Assembly: GCF_006974145.1 (NCBI RefSeq)
Contig: NZ_CP039456.1
Span: 1,580,001-1,644,000, forward strand
DNA from: Changchengzhania lutea
GTDB taxonomy: Bacteria; Bacteroidota; Bacteroidia; Flavobacteriales; Flavobacteriaceae
Direction: 5' to 3'
Length of the DNA stretch: 64,000 nucleotides
This document shows, piece by piece, positions 43,315 to 53,336 of the stretch (position 1 is the first letter of the stretch; every line of letters begins with the position of its first letter). The notes below the pieces were generated by a model that did no database searches, had not been told where the DNA came from, and saw only the letters and a list, made by a program, of their open reading frames with translations. Position numbers and translations under genes: made by a program.

Positions 43315-44853
43315 TTAATTTGTAACTAATTCCCTTTCTATTTGTTCTAAAGATTTTCCTTTGGTTTCTGGCAGTATTTTTAACAATACAAAGAAACCTA
43401 CAACTGCGATTGCTCCAAATATGAAAAAACTCAATGCATTTCCAAAATTTGATAGTTCCCATGGGAAAAAAAGTTGTACAAGGGAACTTATTAAAGAATT
43501 CAAAAATGCTATAACACCTATTGCAAGGCCTCTGTATTTTATTGGATAAAGTTCCGAAAGCAACACCCACATAACGGGACCTAATGAAAATGCAAAACAT
43601 GCAATAAACCCTAAAATACCTATCAAAACTAAAGTAGCATTCATAGTGGTTGCAGCTTCTAAAATAGTGCCGTCATTTTTACTATACACTTGATTTCCTA
43701 AAGCCAATTTCATATCGTTTTTAAAATCTACATCATTATCATATGCTTTGTTTGCATAAGGTTCCAACTTATTAGCTCCAGAAAATTCAAAACTTGTTAT
43801 TTCTTCAGTGGTAAGTGTATAAGTTGCTTGTTTAAACCCGTAGGCGCAGAGCAATAGACTTAAAGCAATACCTGCCGTACCAATTAATAATAATGGTCTT
43901 CTGCCCATTCTATCAATTAAATACATTGCTACAAAAGTAAAAATTACTGTTACCGTACTTAATAAAACGCCTGATGAGAAGGCTGCATCTGTACCAATAC
44001 CTGTTTGTTTAAAAATGGATGTCGCATAAAAATAAACCGCATTAATACCGGTTACCTGCTGAAGTATTCCAACCACAAGACCAACGATTAAAATAAATCG
44101 CAATGATTTTTTGAGTAAATCTTTAAGAACTACTTTTGATTTGTTTTTATCTTCGTTGATATTTTTTTCAATGAATCCTATTTCAATTTCACCTCTAGCT
44201 TCCCCATGAATTTGATTAAGAATTATTTTTGCCTCATTGAACTTATTTTTTAAACATAACCACCGCGGACTTCGAGGCACAAAAAATAAGGTGGCAAAAT
44301 AAAGGATTGCCGGAATTAGCTCGACTCCTAGCATCCATCTCCATACATTGTCATCCATTAAAAATGTACTATCTACAGTATTGTATTTATTAAAAAAATA
44401 GTTGCTTAAAAACGCAGCAAAAAAACCAAGTACAATATTTAGTTGCTGAACAGACACCAGTTTTCCTCTGTTTTCTGCTGTAGATACTTCTGCAATATAC
44501 ATGGGTGCCAAAACAAGTGCGGAGCCAAATGCTAAACCACCAACCATTCTTGCTATATAAAGCATTTCAAAAGATGTCGCATAAGCCGAAAACAATGCAG
44601 AAAGTGCATATAAAAAAGCCACTGTCAATAGAATTTTCTTTCTACCAATAATATCGCTCAGCCTCCCGCAAAAAAGCATGGCAATCATAGCTGCAAAAGA
44701 AGGTGAACTTACTACCCAGCCAATTTGCCCTTCGCTTAAATTAAATTCTGGTCCCGCATAAGACATGACGCCAGAGATAATACCCGCATCAAATCCAAAA
44801 AGAAAACCTCCAAGGGATACTACAAATGCAATAAGTATTAGTTTTTTAGACAT
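43315..44853 (-). CDS. MFS sugar porter (SP family)
   Basis: A 512-residue protein with twelve hydrophobic segments and sugar-porter signatures: GGFLFGFDAGIISGVMSYAG in helix 1, GRLSDIIGRKKILL, YIAEVSTAENRGKLVSVQQLNIVLGFF, LIDRMGRRPLLL and the final PETKGKSLEQIE. An inserted loop (about 295-390, TTEEITSFEFSGANKLEP) is longer than in typical hexose transporters. It most likely imports glucose with protons. It is the first gene of operon C: a hairpin terminator (44992-45025) separates it from the upstream gene, so it must have its own promoter or read-through. Confidence 0.92.
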   Translation of the reverse strand: MSKKLILIAFVVSLGGFLFGFDAGIISGVMSYAGPEFNLSEGQIGWVVSSPSFAAMIAMLFCGRLSDIIGRKKILLTVAFLYALSALFSAYATSFEMLYIARMVGGLAFGSALVLAPMYIAEVSTAENRGKLVSVQQLNIVLGFFAAFLSNYFFNKYNTVDSTFLMDDNVWRWMLGVELIPAILYFATLFFVPRSPRWLCLKNKFNEAKIILNQIHGEARGEIEIGFIEKNINEDKNKSKVVLKDLLKKSLRFILIVGLVVGILQQVTGINAVYFYATSIFKQTGIGTDAAFSSGVLLSTVTVIFTFVAMYLIDRMGRRPLLLIGTAGIALSLLLCAYGFKQATYTLTTEEITSFEFSGANKLEPYANKAYDNDVDFKNDMKLALGNQVYSKNDGTILEAATTMNATLVLIGILGFIACFAFSLGPVMWVLLSELYPIKYRGLAIGVIAFLNSLISSLVQLFFPWELSNFGNALSFFIFGAIAVVGFFVLLKILPETKGKSLEQIERELVTN

Positions 44854-44991
44854 GTATAATTATTCCTTTATATTATATTTTACTCTTAGTAAATTATTCT
44901 CATTAAGCACAATAGATTCAAAATTTTAAACCTAAAAATTAATATTTCTAGATAAACAATTATGAAAACCTTTATTAAATTTTACTTTAAT

Positions 44992-45025
44992 ATAAGGGTT
45001 GAGTAATTACTTGCTCAACCCTTAT
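44992..45025 (-). terminator. Hairpin between PUL operons B and C
   Basis: ATAAGGGTTGAG pairs with CTCAACCCTTAT over 12 bp with a 10-nt loop, 15 bp past the stop of the PKD/CBM gene. The following minus-strand sequence is AT-rich but not a clean T-run, so partial read-through into the sugar porter gene is plausible. Confidence 0.6.
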
Positions 45026-45040
45026 TTAATATATTATAAA

Positions 45041-47740
45041 CTACAATTGAGTTACTTGAACATCATCAATATATACAACGCCACCACCATCGGCATTCCC
45101 ACTACCTGTAAGCTGTAATAGCAATGAAATATTGCCATCAATATTGCCATCAGTAACAAATGTTTGTGTAAATGTATTCCAAGTATCTAAAGGTGTATCA
45201 GGTGCATTACCTAGATTATGCTCTACCGCTCCAGCTGAAAGTTCTGAAAATGCTAAAACTTGTAATATAGAACCCGTTCCAAGAGCCGTTGTAAATCTAT
45301 ATTTAAAACTAACCTGAACTGTTACTCCTCCAGTAATAGATGATGCAAAACGCTCCATTTTTATATTAGGTGCCTGGTTTGCTCCAGTAGTTAATTTTGC
45401 AGAATATGTTCCAGTGTTGACTTGTTCAGTACTCACAGCAGCTGTACCTCCGCCTAAATTAAACTGCCAGCAAGCACCATCGCCACTATTAGCTTCAAAG
45501 CCACCGTTAGCAAGCAATTCTCCAGTAGGAGGATCAATAGTGCAGCCAGTACCGCCACCACCACTAGCAACTTGCTCAATATCATCAATATAAAAAGTGC
45601 CTACCGCATTACCTGGACCATCTATAAATACAATTATATTGCTAAACGATTCTGACGTTGCAAGCGTAAATATTAACTCTTCCCATCCTGTTCCTACATG
45701 GTTTTGATCGTTTTCAACTGGGGTTCCGCCACCCTCTACTTTTAATTTTATAGGTAGACTTTGTGTTGAATATAACTTAAGTTTTATCGATTTGTCTGTT
45801 GAAAAGTCAATAGGAGTGTCTAAGGTAAAATTAAGGTTTTCCCAATTATTTCCTATATTAACAATCTCACCAACTTTGGTAGCTACAGCATTGATTCCAT
45901 TTACTTGTGGATTATCTATGATACTAAAACCTATATCTCCTGCAACTCTTTTTGATTCATAATCAATACTTTCACAATCAAAATCTATTGCTAATTCTAG
46001 TGTGGTGTCTGTACACGCAGTACCACCGCCGCCACTAGCAACTTGCTCAATATCATCAATATAAAAAGTGCCTACCGCGTTACCTGGGCCATCTATAAAT
46101 ACAATTAAATTACTAAACGATTCTGACGTTGCAAGCGTAAATGTTAACTCTTCCCATCCTGTTCCTCCATGGTTTTGATCGTTTTCAACTGGGGTTCCGC
46201 CACCCTCTACTTTTAATTTTATAGGTAGACTTTGTGTTGAATATAACTTAAGTTTTATCGATTTGTCTGTTGAAAAGTCAATAGGAGTGTCTAAGGTAAA
46301 ATTAAGGTTTTCCCAATTATTTCCTATATTAACAATCTCACCAACTTTAGTAGCTACAGCATTGATTCCATTTACTTGTGGATTATCTATGATACTAAAA
46401 CCTATGTCTCCCGCAACTCTTTTTGATTCATAATCTATACCATCACAATCAAAATCTATTGGTAATACTAGTGCAGTGTCTGTACACGCTGGAGACGTTG
46501 GTGTTACTGAAACTTGCTCTATATCATCTATATAAAATATTCCAGCAGCCGTTCCAGGACCGTCAACAAATAATACCACATCGTTATATGATGCTGAAGA
46601 GGTAAATGCAAATGTTAACTCTTCCCATCCAGTACCTGTATGGTTTACATCAACCTCAATTGCGGCTTCTGTGCCATCTTCTAATTTTAATTTTAGAGGC
46701 AACGCTTGATCTGAAAAGAATTTGAATTTAATGCCTTTGTCTGTTGAAAGATCTAAAGCTGTATCAAGATTAAAGAAAGCATTTTCCCAATTAGCTCCAA
46801 CATTTGTAATTTTTCCAACTTTAGAAGCCTCGCTATTAATGCCTGAAAGTTCTGGATTATCAACAACATCAAAAGATACATTACCAACAATTTTATCTGT
46901 ATATGCAATACCATTACAATCAAAATCTATTGGTAATTCAAGTTCTGTTTCTAAACATGGTATGTCAGCAGTTGCGATCTGAGAAATATCATCTATATAA
47001 AACGTTCCAGAAGTAGTTCCTGGACCATCAACAAACATGGTAAATCTAGAATAACTCGCGGCAGAATCGAACGTGAAATAAATTTCTTCCCAGCCTGTAC
47101 CACCGTGGCTAGCCGTTGCTTCTGATGCTGCAGCTGTACCTTCTTCTAATTTTAATAAAACATCTACTGCCGTATTAGACCAAAAAATGACTTTAATAGT
47201 TTTGTCTGTTGTTAAATCTATTTGAGTGCCTAAATCTATATAAAAACCTTCAAAAGCAGCACCACTATTTGTAATTGCTCCTACTTTAGAAGTACTTGCA
47301 TTTGCACCTCCAGGTGCTGGGTTATCAACGACTTCGAAAGATGCTCCATTAAATACCTCGGCCTCATATTTAGTATTTTCACCATCAAAAGTAATAGGCA
47401 ATGTTGCTATTTCAGGAATTAAAATAGTTATTTCATCTTCAAAAGTATCTGTTGCTCCAGAAACATTGTTTGCTTCTAAAACAATAGTATATGTCCCATT
47501 CTCATAAGCTTTAACTGGATTAATAAGAGTAGATCCACTAGTATCACCTAAATCCCATGCATATGTATTAGCATTTTCTGAAGTGTTTATAAATGTTACT
47601 ACACCAGTATCGCTATTTAATGTGTAAGTGAAACCAGCAGTAACTTTTGGTAAAACTACATCGTCATCTTCACAACCTACAAAGGATAACGCCAATATCA
47701 AAACTGATATATATTTAAATGTTTTAATTAATTTTTTCAT
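45041..47740 (-). CDS. Surface lipoprotein with PKD domain and repeated CBM-like domains
   Basis: An 899-residue lipoprotein (lipobox LSFVGC23 followed by EDDD, a surface-export-like signal). Order: PKD domain (about 33-95, YAWDLGDTSGSTLINPVKAYENGTYTI); four related beta-sandwich repeats of about 155 residues (about 105-255, 265-415, 421-577, 578-730), each ending GTFYIDDIEQ; and a C-terminal CBM4/9-like domain (about 735-899, GELLANGGFEANSGDGACWQF). Repeats 3 and 4 are almost identical (period 157 residues). No catalytic motif is visible. It probably binds laminarin at the surface. Its ATG overlaps the GH16 stop by 4 bp (ATGA), so both are coupled. Confidence 0.85.
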   Translation of the reverse strand: MKKLIKTFKYISVLILALSFVGCEDDDVVLPKVTAGFTYTLNSDTGVVTFINTSENANTYAWDLGDTSGSTLINPVKAYENGTYTIVLEANNVSGATDTFEDEITILIPEIATLPITFDGENTKYEAEVFNGASFEVVDNPAPGGANASTSKVGAITNSGAAFEGFYIDLGTQIDLTTDKTIKVIFWSNTAVDVLLKLEEGTAAASEATASHGGTGWEEIYFTFDSAASYSRFTMFVDGPGTTSGTFYIDDISQIATADIPCLETELELPIDFDCNGIAYTDKIVGNVSFDVVDNPELSGINSEASKVGKITNVGANWENAFFNLDTALDLSTDKGIKFKFFSDQALPLKLKLEDGTEAAIEVDVNHTGTGWEELTFAFTSSASYNDVVLFVDGPGTAAGIFYIDDIEQVSVTPTSPACTDTALVLPIDFDCDGIDYESKRVAGDIGFSIIDNPQVNGINAVATKVGEIVNIGNNWENLNFTLDTPIDFSTDKSIKLKLYSTQSLPIKLKVEGGGTPVENDQNHGGTGWEELTFTLATSESFSNLIVFIDGPGNAVGTFYIDDIEQVASGGGGTACTDTTLELAIDFDCESIDYESKRVAGDIGFSIIDNPQVNGINAVATKVGEIVNIGNNWENLNFTLDTPIDFSTDKSIKLKLYSTQSLPIKLKVEGGGTPVENDQNHVGTGWEELIFTLATSESFSNIIVFIDGPGNAVGTFYIDDIEQVASGGGGTGCTIDPPTGELLANGGFEANSGDGACWQFNLGGGTAAVSTEQVNTGTYSAKLTTGANQAPNIKMERFASSITGGVTVQVSFKYRFTTALGTGSILQVLAFSELSAGAVEHNLGNAPDTPLDTWNTFTQTFVTDGNIDGNISLLLQLTGSGNADGGGVVYIDDVQVTQL
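45545..46486 (-). repeat. Tandem 471-bp duplication encoding CBM-like repeats 3 and 4
   Basis: Two adjacent 471-bp units inside the PKD/CBM gene are nearly identical at DNA level; the landmark GTGTCTGTACACGC occurs at 46005 and again at 46476. Only a few residues differ (for example DGID/ESID, HGG/HVG, ELTF/ELIF). The duplication is in frame and recent. Confidence 0.92.
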
Positions 47741-48654
47741 TGTCTTGTTTTTTTAGTGTTATTATTTTTATAAACTCTTACGTAATCTACGAGCATGGTT
47801 TGTGGAAATATTTCGTCGCTATCTGGATTTCCAGGGAATTCACCGCCAACAGCCAAATTTAAAATGATATAATATGGTTTGTTAAATACCCATTCACCTA
47901 ACTCTCCAGTTTCATTTGCTGGTGTTACTTTAAGATCCGCAGGCGTTATTTGGTTATATAATACGTCATCTACATAGAAGTTAATGTATTCAGTACCCCA
48001 TTCAATACCAAAAATGTGGAACCCTGCATCTAGCCGCTCTTCTAAATCATAGCTTTTAGTGATTTGACCTTGAGGATCTGTTAATCCTGAGTATCCAGGT
48101 CCGTGTACCGTTCCGCTAATAGTGGTTGGCTCTTTTCTTCTATATTCCATGATGTCAATTTCGCCACATTGCGGCCAATTAGAATCAATTTGCTCTCCAA
48201 CATCCTCACAATCTGCTCCTAGTAACCAAAAGGCAGGCCATAAACCAGAACCAGCTGGAAGTTTTATTCGTGCTTCAAAACGTCCGTAGCGTTGTTCAAA
48301 TAATCCCTTGGTGGAAAGTCTTGCTGAAGTATATGAGGCATTTTGAAAGCTCTCTTTCTGAGCCGTAATAAGCAATAAACCATTCTGTACGGTTACATTT
48401 TGCGAACGGCTTGTATAAAATTGTAACTCATTATTCCCCCAGCCGTCAAAGCCTGTTCCAGTATCGTAACCCCAAATAGTGGGATTCGGAACTCCATCAA
48501 CATCAAATTCGTCTGCCCAAACAAGCTCTTTAAACTTTGCCACTGTTTGTGTTTCATCTGTTTCACAACTGTAGATAACTAAAACCGCTACCAATAGAAA
48601 AGACATAAACAGAAAAGCTTTTTCCTTTATTTTATATTTATTTTTTTTATTCAT
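47737..48654 (-). CDS. GH16 endo-beta-1,3-glucanase (laminarinase) lipoprotein
   Basis: A 305-residue lipoprotein (lipobox VLVIYSC30 followed by ETDE, an acidic surface-export signal). The GH16 jelly roll spans about 40-300, with the catalytic EIDIME motif at 165-170 (nucleophile E165, D167, acid/base E170), preceded by GLWPAFWLLG and RFEARIKLPAGSGLWPAF. The motif form and the GWGNNELQFYTSR segment fit the laminarinase subfamily (GH16_3). It cleaves beta-1,3 bonds of laminarin outside the cell, producing the oligosaccharides for SusC/SusD. It is translationally coupled to the PKD/CBM gene. Confidence 0.93.
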   Translation of the reverse strand: MNKKNKYKIKEKAFLFMSFLLVAVLVIYSCETDETQTVAKFKELVWADEFDVDGVPNPTIWGYDTGTGFDGWGNNELQFYTSRSQNVTVQNGLLLITAQKESFQNASYTSARLSTKGLFEQRYGRFEARIKLPAGSGLWPAFWLLGADCEDVGEQIDSNWPQCGEIDIMEYRRKEPTTISGTVHGPGYSGLTDPQGQITKSYDLEERLDAGFHIFGIEWGTEYINFYVDDVLYNQITPADLKVTPANETGELGEWVFNKPYYIILNLAVGGEFPGNPDSDEIFPQTMLVDYVRVYKNNNTKKTRQ

Positions 48655-48686
48655 CTTTTTATTTTTTGAATTTTATATTATCTTAT

Positions 48687-50135
48687 TTATTCCTTATAGA
48701 AGTAAATATTATCTAGTATGAAGTCTGGACCGCCTGCCAAAATAATAGCCCCCAAGTTGTTTTTTTGAGTGTCAAGACCTGCATTTAATGGAATGTCAAT
48801 AGATGTCCAAGATCCAACTGTTAATCCTGTTGCGTCAAATCTTTTGTCTTTATCATCACCATCAGGGTTCCCTGTAAAAACATTAGTTTCAATCTCACCA
48901 TTTGCTCCAACATCTCTTATTTGTATATTAATACTAGTTCCTACTTTCTCTGAATAAATATCGATATGCAAGTGTGTTAAAGTTGATGCGTCTACTGTGT
49001 TATTAAAAACAATACCTGTGAAATTGTTATTTGTATATAACTTTACCTTCTGACCTGTTGGGCCAATATCAGCTGTTTGCGTAGTTGAGCCTCCAAAACC
49101 TGGATTAAAACTACTTTCAGTTACTGAAGTATAAGCATCGCTATAAATAGACTTAACATTTGCAGCTGGTCGTGTTGGCACCGGAGCTATTGCCAGAGCA
49201 CCACTAGATGTTATCGTTAGAGTACCTTGAGCCTTAATGCCAGCTAACTCAGCTGTTATTTCTGTAGTTCCTACGCCATTAATACTTATTATTCCTTTCT
49301 CATCTACAATGGCAACATCAGTATTAGACGATATAAAATTAAAATATCCAGGTGCCGCGGTAACTATTATATCTCTTCCGTCGACATTATATTTTGGTTG
49401 TAACCCTGATGCTGAAAGATCAATTTCACTTCCTGTAAATGTTTGTAATACCGCATCTTCTCCACCTAATATAATTGGTCTTGGTTGAGAAACCGATCCT
49501 ACTTTTTCAAATTTAAGTTCGTCTATCCAAAAGGTATATCCCATCCCACCAGTACTTTGTGATCCTGCAGAAAAAAGAAACATTCCTTTTTCTTTTAATA
49601 ATTTGGAAGCATCAGGAATTGGAATAATATATTTTTTCCAATCTGTAGATAGTTGAATATTTTGCGTCAATGCCGCATACTTGTCTTCAACAACACCTTC
49701 TGGAAAATCATCCCCAAAAGTTGTCCCAAAACCTACCTCGCCAACTGTTGCTGTGGTAGAGCCTTTTGCCCAAAACGTAAGGGCATTATAACTAGTTAAA
49801 TCTCTTCCCTCACCTCGGTCTCTAAAGATACCACCTATATAAGTTCCCACAGGATCCACACTAGAAGGAACATCAATTCTAATAGATGAATTGCCTTCAT
49901 AAGACACATTATCATCCACACCAAATCCGTCTACATTAGCACCCGTCGCAGGATCAAATGACACAAAGAATTGATCCGTAAGTCCAACAGGATCATCAGT
50001 AAATATTTCGGCAGTATTTCCAAATGTGGCAAAAACTGCTTCATCAGATAGTTCTCTTTCACAACCTACTACCATTGTAAAAATGCAACCAAGTAGGAAT
50101 ATCATTTTTGTATATGTAAATTTTATATTTTTCAT
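48687..50135 (-). CDS. Surface glycan-binding lipoprotein (two CBM-like domains plus BIG2-type Ig domain)
   Basis: A 482-residue lipoprotein (lipobox TMVVGC25 followed by ERELSDE). The N-terminal beta-sandwich (about 40-215) ends in GYTFWIDELKFEKVG, typical of galactose-binding-like CBMs. A middle domain of about 80 residues (about 235-315) has the bacterial Ig-like BIG2 pattern (VAIVDEKGIISINGVGTTEITAEL). The C-terminal domain (about 325-482) resembles CBM4/16 and ends GGPDFILDNIYFYKE. No catalytic motif. It is probably a second surface glycan-binding protein working with GH16 and the glycosidase-barrel fusion, whose gene lies 12 bp upstream. Confidence 0.78.
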   Translation of the reverse strand: MKNIKFTYTKMIFLLGCIFTMVVGCERELSDEAVFATFGNTAEIFTDDPVGLTDQFFVSFDPATGANVDGFGVDDNVSYEGNSSIRIDVPSSVDPVGTYIGGIFRDRGEGRDLTSYNALTFWAKGSTTATVGEVGFGTTFGDDFPEGVVEDKYAALTQNIQLSTDWKKYIIPIPDASKLLKEKGMFLFSAGSQSTGGMGYTFWIDELKFEKVGSVSQPRPIILGGEDAVLQTFTGSEIDLSASGLQPKYNVDGRDIIVTAAPGYFNFISSNTDVAIVDEKGIISINGVGTTEITAELAGIKAQGTLTITSSGALAIAPVPTRPAANVKSIYSDAYTSVTESSFNPGFGGSTTQTADIGPTGQKVKLYTNNNFTGIVFNNTVDASTLTHLHIDIYSEKVGTSINIQIRDVGANGEIETNVFTGNPDGDDKDKRFDATGLTVGSWTSIDIPLNAGLDTQKNNLGAIILAGGPDFILDNIYFYKE

Positions 50136-50147
50136 TTTAATCTTGTT

Positions 50148-53100
50148 TTATTTACCAATATTGATGTGTACATAAGTTCTAATCTCCCATTCGCTTCCAT
50201 TACCAAATCCTACAGTACTAGTTGGGGGTATTGCTGGAAACGTATTTGGTGGAACAGCATTAGGTGAATACCTAGGTGAATTTTCGTTTAACGATCGCCA
50301 CATACCACGGATACCAATTTTAGTATCTGGAAGAATAAACCAGTCTGGTTTTCCTATTGATGTAGAAATATCAATCATATTTTGAACTGGGAACGTCAGG
50401 TTAAAATCACGATGGTAATCAAAAGGTCCCCAATCATTAACCTTAAAACCATATTCTATTTTCCAACTTCTGTAAATCATTTTAATGTCTCCACCAAAGC
50501 GTTCTATGGTTCTATCACTATCACCATTTGCTTGAGCGTTACCGCCATACATGTTTCCAATTATGCCTAAATCTGGGCTTACCTTAGAAACGATACGGGT
50601 GCTTATTTCCCAAAGGTCTTGTGAAGGAGCAGATTGTGGGAAAGCGAAAAAGGTACGATTCGCTAAAAACCCTATAGCTGCGTCTTGTGCTGTTGGATGA
50701 TGACGATATACAAAACCTAGGTTGAAAGCAATTTTTGCATCCTCCGAGCGGTCGTTATCCCACTCATAAAACCAAGATCCTGGTGTTGGATCAAAAGTTA
50801 AGAGTAGTTCCCCCGCTGTAGTTTCCCTGTTACCTCTTACAGCAAACGGATCATCTATAAAGTTTCTTAATCTTCCTGGCGCATTTATATCATTAGGCAT
50901 TGGAGCCACCAAAGGTTTCTGCCAAAGGAAGTTTGGTGCTATCTGCCAGTTACCTGTAGTATAAGTAAAACCAGAAAGCACATTGGTTTGGTTACCACTT
51001 CCCGAATCTTTTAGTTTCCAACCTGTAAATGTTCTTGTCGCATCAGCACCACCATTGGCTACTAAGCCCATGTAAGCTCCTTGCGCATACCAGTTAAACC
51101 TTCCTTTTTCAAAAGTTATTTTGGCTTTTCCACCCCAGTTATCATCTGAGTTAATTATATCTTGATAAACTACATAGTTTCCTGATTCACCAGTTACATC
51201 TTGAAACGTGCTTCCATTTAATGGGTTACCACCCCAAATACCACCCAAGGAAATGCCAAAGGCTCCAAAGTCTCTTTCTAGAACTACGGTAGCACGTTCT
51301 GTAGGCCATGGTGGTATAACACCACTTCGAACCTGATTAGGATCAAGAACTCTTCGTCCATTTGCATCGAAATCTAAGCCTGTATCCAAATCTCTGTGAT
51401 AAATACCTGTGATGTCCCAATGACTCAAATTCGTTCGATACTTTAAAAGCACGGTTGGATTAGCTCCCCACCATAATTGTGGGCCAAATGCTGCCTTAAG
51501 GCCTTCTAACGACCCTTTTCCATCAACCTCCATTCCCAATATCTCACCATTATAAATATCTAGGTTGGGACCATAATTAGCTTCTGGATATAAACCAAAG
51601 AAATCTCCCTCGTAGCCCCAATGGTAATGTCCGGTTCTATAAAAACCTCTTACATCTGCATGTTTAGTATTCCACTCAAACTCTGCATTATAAACTCTTA
51701 TTCGGTTATTATCATTAATAACAATATCCTCGCCATTTGCATTTACAACAGTAATGGGGCGTCCAACATTCTCATAAAAAATCTCATTAATTGGATTTTG
51801 CGCTACGTTACCAAGAATATTAAAGTTTACTTCTGCTCGCATATTCGAGGTTGGGTTTCCTTCTACACCAACATAATAAGACTGCATATGATCAAACCCT
51901 AATTTGTTTGGAAATGATTCTAAATCCGGATCCTCGTTTTTAGGAGTTGTTATTAAGCTTCCGCCAGTATTAAAAGTTGTAAATTCAGCTCTTAAATTAC
52001 TTAGTCTAATTTTATCTGAGCCTTCGGCTTTTAGAGCTGCCTTGTCCCCTCTGGCTTTTAAAACAGCATCCATTAATTTAATATTATCAAAATGATTCCT
52101 TACAAATTCTGCTGTTACACCTTCTCGGTATGGGTTAAGTTGATGCGCTTCTTTTAAAGCATAATAGGCTGCACGAGGGTATAGATCGTAAAGTCCTCTT
52201 GAGCTAGTTGGTCCTTTCGCACAGATACCAAACCATTCTTCATTCATGTTATTTTCACCAGAAGCCAAATCAATAGCGTAACCTCCATTAGCCCAAGAGG
52301 CATTACTATCATGTAAATCTGCATTTTCTCTATCATCAAATCCATATTTCCACCAGCCATCACTAAATTGAAAGGTAAATCCGCCAATTGAATTTTCTTC
52401 TTTTCCTAAACCAGCTGCATTTTCATAAATCTCTTTCCAATTGCTTACCATATAATAGGCTTGCGATTTTTGATCTTCCTTGTTTTCAATGGCATTAAAA
52501 GCATCAGCTCCAAACTCTGTAAACATTAAAGGTATATTCAATTTTTCTTTCACAACTTTAAACATATCTGTAAAAGAAGCACCACGATAAGTGTTTGTTC
52601 CATAAATATCAATGTCTTTACATTCTTCTGCAACAATATCTATAAATAAGACATCCCCATTACATATCGCTACTGGGTGAGATGCATCCATAGATTTCAT
52701 CATTTTTGCTGCATCATTCATGAGTTTATACATCGGTCTTCCCCGTAATTCGCCTACAGCATCAATTTTTTCCTGTCCATCAGGAAAATCCTCAGTTTCC
52801 GCGCCAGCCCAGAATAGACCATAGTTATTTTCATTACCGAGCAAGTACATTAATAAGCCCGGAGTATCTTTATAGCCTTTCACTAACTCCTCCATTTCGG
52901 CAATTAGAAACTCTTGAGTACGAAGTTCAGAATAGATTGTAACTGGCGTCCAAACGCCATCAAGCGTTAAACCATAACGTCCGAAAGAATGATTAAGCAT
53001 AGTGTAGATTCCATAGTTCTCGTATATATACCGGATCCATTTTGCTGGAACACCCGTATATTGACGAATGACATTAACATTCATGTTCTTTAAAAGTGAC

Positions 53101-53336
53101 ATTTCATTATCAAGCGCTGCTTTGATTATATCATCGGACTTTTTCCAGAAATTAGCATTTACGGTATTGGTTCCAATAGGAATATAATCCCAGTTCATAC
53201 CATTGATCATGAAGTCTTCTCCATTGACCACTAATTTCATGCCCTCTTCATTACTTACAACAGATACTTTATTGGTTTGCGACCATACAGTAATTGTAAA
53301 TAAAAAAAGTACCAATCTTAGAAAATTATTTTTCAT
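50148..53336 (-). CDS. Glycosidase (clan-A TIM barrel) fused to a predicted outer-membrane beta-barrel
   Basis: A 1062-residue exported protein (signal peptide to about residue 20, FLFTITVWSQ). Residues about 30-420 form a GH2/GH5-like TIM barrel: MKLVVNGEDFMINGMNWDYIP at the start, acid/base E169 in LLGNENNYG, nucleophile E274 in LMFTEFGADA. From about 480 to the end the sequence changes to alternating polar/aromatic strands with Asn/Asp/Gly turns (DVRGFYRTGHYHWGYEGDF, ATVVLERDFGAFGISLGGIW, FNWYAQGAYMGLV), the look of an outer-membrane beta-barrel. I know no standard family name for this fusion. It is the first gene of operon B, under an operator-like repeat shared with susC. Probable role: a membrane-anchored beta-glucanase. 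Confidence 0.78.
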   Translation of the reverse strand: MKNNFLRLVLFLFTITVWSQTNKVSVVSNEEGMKLVVNGEDFMINGMNWDYIPIGTNTVNANFWKKSDDIIKAALDNEMSLLKNMNVNVIRQYTGVPAKWIRYIYENYGIYTMLNHSFGRYGLTLDGVWTPVTIYSELRTQEFLIAEMEELVKGYKDTPGLLMYLLGNENNYGLFWAGAETEDFPDGQEKIDAVGELRGRPMYKLMNDAAKMMKSMDASHPVAICNGDVLFIDIVAEECKDIDIYGTNTYRGASFTDMFKVVKEKLNIPLMFTEFGADAFNAIENKEDQKSQAYYMVSNWKEIYENAAGLGKEENSIGGFTFQFSDGWWKYGFDDRENADLHDSNASWANGGYAIDLASGENNMNEEWFGICAKGPTSSRGLYDLYPRAAYYALKEAHQLNPYREGVTAEFVRNHFDNIKLMDAVLKARGDKAALKAEGSDKIRLSNLRAEFTTFNTGGSLITTPKNEDPDLESFPNKLGFDHMQSYYVGVEGNPTSNMRAEVNFNILGNVAQNPINEIFYENVGRPITVVNANGEDIVINDNNRIRVYNAEFEWNTKHADVRGFYRTGHYHWGYEGDFFGLYPEANYGPNLDIYNGEILGMEVDGKGSLEGLKAAFGPQLWWGANPTVLLKYRTNLSHWDITGIYHRDLDTGLDFDANGRRVLDPNQVRSGVIPPWPTERATVVLERDFGAFGISLGGIWGGNPLNGSTFQDVTGESGNYVVYQDIINSDDNWGGKAKITFEKGRFNWYAQGAYMGLVANGGADATRTFTGWKLKDSGSGNQTNVLSGFTYTTGNWQIAPNFLWQKPLVAPMPNDINAPGRLRNFIDDPFAVRGNRETTAGELLLTFDPTPGSWFYEWDNDRSEDAKIAFNLGFVYRHHPTAQDAAIGFLANRTFFAFPQSAPSQDLWEISTRIVSKVSPDLGIIGNMYGGNAQANGDSDRTIERFGGDIKMIYRSWKIEYGFKVNDWGPFDYHRDFNLTFPVQNMIDISTSIGKPDWFILPDTKIGIRGMWRSLNENSPRYSPNAVPPNTFPAIPPTSTVGFGNGSEWEIRTYVHINIGK

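Noticed and set aside
43301-43600. A 99-codon minus-strand frame overlapping the sugar porter gene
   Set aside because: Same strand, other frame, rich in Phe/Ile/Arg/Cys as expected from out-of-frame reading of a membrane protein gene.
45545-46486. Long regular repeats considered as a CRISPR array or tandem satellite
   Set aside because: The 471-bp period is in frame and encodes two CBM-like domains; no short repeat-spacer pattern exists here or elsewhere in the window.
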